NCBI GenBank assembly: GCA_034435315.1
Contig: DAOTYB010000274.1
Span: 1 to 7,127 of the forward strand
DNA: 7,127 bases
Direction: 5' to 3'
DNA from: VGOB01 sp034435315
GTDB taxonomy: Bacteria > Chloroflexota > Anaerolineae > UBA4142
Made by a program: the position numbers and the translations under genes. The number at the start of each line of letters is the position of its first letter. Within the stretch, counting starts at the first letter, position 1. Below the pieces are notes generated by a model. That model saw nothing but the letters and a program-made list of their open reading frames with translations, was not told the DNA's origin and made no database searches. Below are positions 6,619 through 7,127 of this stretch, in pieces.

Positions 6619-6764
6619 GCGTGTGCAAAGTCAGCCCCCTGTCATTGCGAGCCGCGCAGCGGCGAAGCAATCTCCAAACTGCAATAGGGGATTGCTTCGT
6701 CGCAAAACTTGCTCCTCGCAATGACAAGCGGGGGTGCAGCTTTGTCAAGCGATTTTGCACACGC
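6619..6764. mobile_element. Small palindromic repeat element (MITE/REP-like) with 11-bp terminal inverted repeats
   Basis: A nested inverted-repeat element directly after the NACHT-HEAT stop. The outer arms GCGTGTGCAAA (6619-6629) and its exact complement (6754-6764) match 11/11. Inside are CAAAG...CCCCC (6626-6639) against GGGGG...CTTTG (6730-6744), then TGTCATTGCGAG (6640-6651) against its exact complement (6715-6726), then the central hairpin at 6659-6703. The TCATTGCGAG...GAAGCAATC...CTCGCAATGA core is familiar from dispersed palindromic repeats in many bacterial genomes, where spurious small proteins are often annotated across it. It encodes no transposase, so movement would need an enzyme supplied from elsewhere. 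Confidence 0.65.
6659..6703 (+). repeat. Central hairpin of the palindromic element
   Basis: Positions 6659-6675 pair with 6687-6703 over 17 bp, with two G-U wobbles in RNA (6662/6700 and 6673/6689), around an 11-nt loop (6676-6686). It contains CGAAGCAATC and its complement. In the NACHT-HEAT mRNA it would form a very stable stem about 60 bases after the stop codon, which could shield the message from 3' exonucleases as REP elements do. No U-run follows, so it is not itself a terminator. Confidence 0.7.
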
Positions 6765-6805
6765 CCTGATGGGCGATGCCAGAGTCTTGCAAGATGTTGC
6801 CAGTC

Positions 6806-6850
6806 AAAGCACTTGTACCGCGCACACCCGTGCGCGCAGGTGCTTTTTTT
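6806..6850 (+). terminator. Intrinsic terminator of the NACHT-HEAT transcript
   Basis: AAAGCACTTG (6806-6815) pairs with the stretch ending GGTGCTTT (6837-6846), one pair being G-U. CGCGCAC (6819-6825) pairs exactly with GTGCGCG (6830-6836). A 3-nt bulge (6816-6818) separates the two stems and the loop is ACCC. Seven Ts (6844-6850) follow. It lies about 200 bases after the NACHT-HEAT stop, beyond the palindromic element. On the minus strand only three Ts follow the stem, so it works mainly rightward. Confidence 0.8.
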
Positions 6851-6858
6851 GTTTGTCT

Positions 6859-7127
6859 TTAGTTCTGTTTTGCTTGCACCAGGCGCCCTATTTTCTGCGC
6901 GTCTATCGCATGGATGATCACAGCACCCTGTTGCGGTTGATAGACGCCGAGCCAGGGCACGTGCGCATACGCGAGCGCGAGCGCGCTCCACAACCACAAT
7001 GGCAACTTGCCGCTTAGCCTGTTTTTCGCACCCTGCGATTTGGTATGAAAAAGCGTCAAAGACACCAAATCTGATACTACTTTTGGGTTATTGGATGCCT
7101 CTGGACGCATTGAATCGGCGTTTCCAA
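6859..7127 (-). CDS. Possible 3' end of an unrecognised gene entering from the right edge
   Basis: A minus-strand frame is open from the window edge (7127) to a TAA at 6859-6861, giving at least 88 residues; an internal ATG lies at 7108-7110. Codon choice resembles the hydrolase genes, rich in GCG, CTC, GTG and CAG. The peptide has one hydrophobic stretch (LWLWSALALAYAHVPWLGV, about 6970-7026) that could be a membrane segment, then a short polar tail. No family is recognised and no start or ribosome site is evident. It converges on the NACHT-HEAT gene, with the terminator at 6806-6850 between them. It could be a true C-terminus, a decayed gene or a chance frame. Confidence 0.33.
   Translation of the reverse strand, partial: GNADSMRPEASNNPKVVSDLVSLTLFHTKSQGAKNRLSGKLPLWLWSALALAYAHVPWLGVYQPQQGAVIIHAIDAQKIGRLVQAKQN

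Noticed and set aside
6612..6917. A 101-codon plus-strand frame with GAGGA six bases before its ATG
   Set aside because: It runs through the palindromic element (its SLRAAQRRSNLQTA segment is the usual false translation of such repeats) and through a strong terminator, so it is unlikely to be a gene despite the ribosome-site-like sequence.
7037..7071. GATTTGGT/ACCAAATC inverted repeat as a terminator or operator
   Set aside because: The stem is 8 bp with a 19-nt loop and no adjacent T-run, and no promoter is positioned around it; kept only as a note under the right-edge frame.

Overview
The window is a 7.1 kb bacterial segment with high coding density. It holds a three-gene operon of exported serine hydrolases on the minus strand, and a divergently transcribed 1049-residue NACHT-HEAT signalling NTPase on the plus strand. 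Between the starts lies a compact 117-bp shared promoter region. The source is probably an environmental member of the Chloroflexota (Anaerolineae-like): long Thr-Pro linkers behind lipoprotein signals, large NACHT proteins with HEAT arrays and this GC-rich codon style are all common there. This is an inference from style, as there is no phylogenetic marker. Cyanobacteria and related phyla are not excluded.

Layout. Positions 1-159 hold no recognisable gene, only a structured intergenic stretch and a T-run. Positions 160-3335 (minus strand, transcribed from 3335 towards 160) encode three alpha/beta-hydrolases. The promoter-proximal one (2235-3335) has a signal peptide or anchor and a Pro-rich linker. 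The next two (1146-2228 and 160-1149) are clearly paralogous lipoproteins of the esterase D / feruloyl-esterase-like family. Gene gaps are 6 bp and then a 4-bp ATGA overlap, so the three are almost certainly co-transcribed and probably translationally coupled. Positions 3336-3452 carry back-to-back extended -10 promoters, plus a pair of related TTTG-CAAACA elements that overlap both -35 boxes.

Positions 3453-6602 encode the NACHT-HEAT protein: a short unassigned N-terminus, a NACHT P-loop NTPase with winged-helix region, and about 16 HEAT repeats. This is the architecture of STAND sensors, many of which are anti-phage or signalling switches. No separate effector gene is visible. Positions 6619-6764 form a small palindromic mobile-type repeat with 11-bp terminal inverted repeats. 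A strong intrinsic terminator follows at 6806-6850. The last 270 bp may be the 3' end of a further minus-strand gene that enters from beyond the window.

How the genes work together. The hydrolases should act outside the membrane on ester substrates that the sequence does not identify. The NACHT-HEAT protein is cytosolic. Their only visible link is the shared promoter region, which allows co-regulation but does not prove it.
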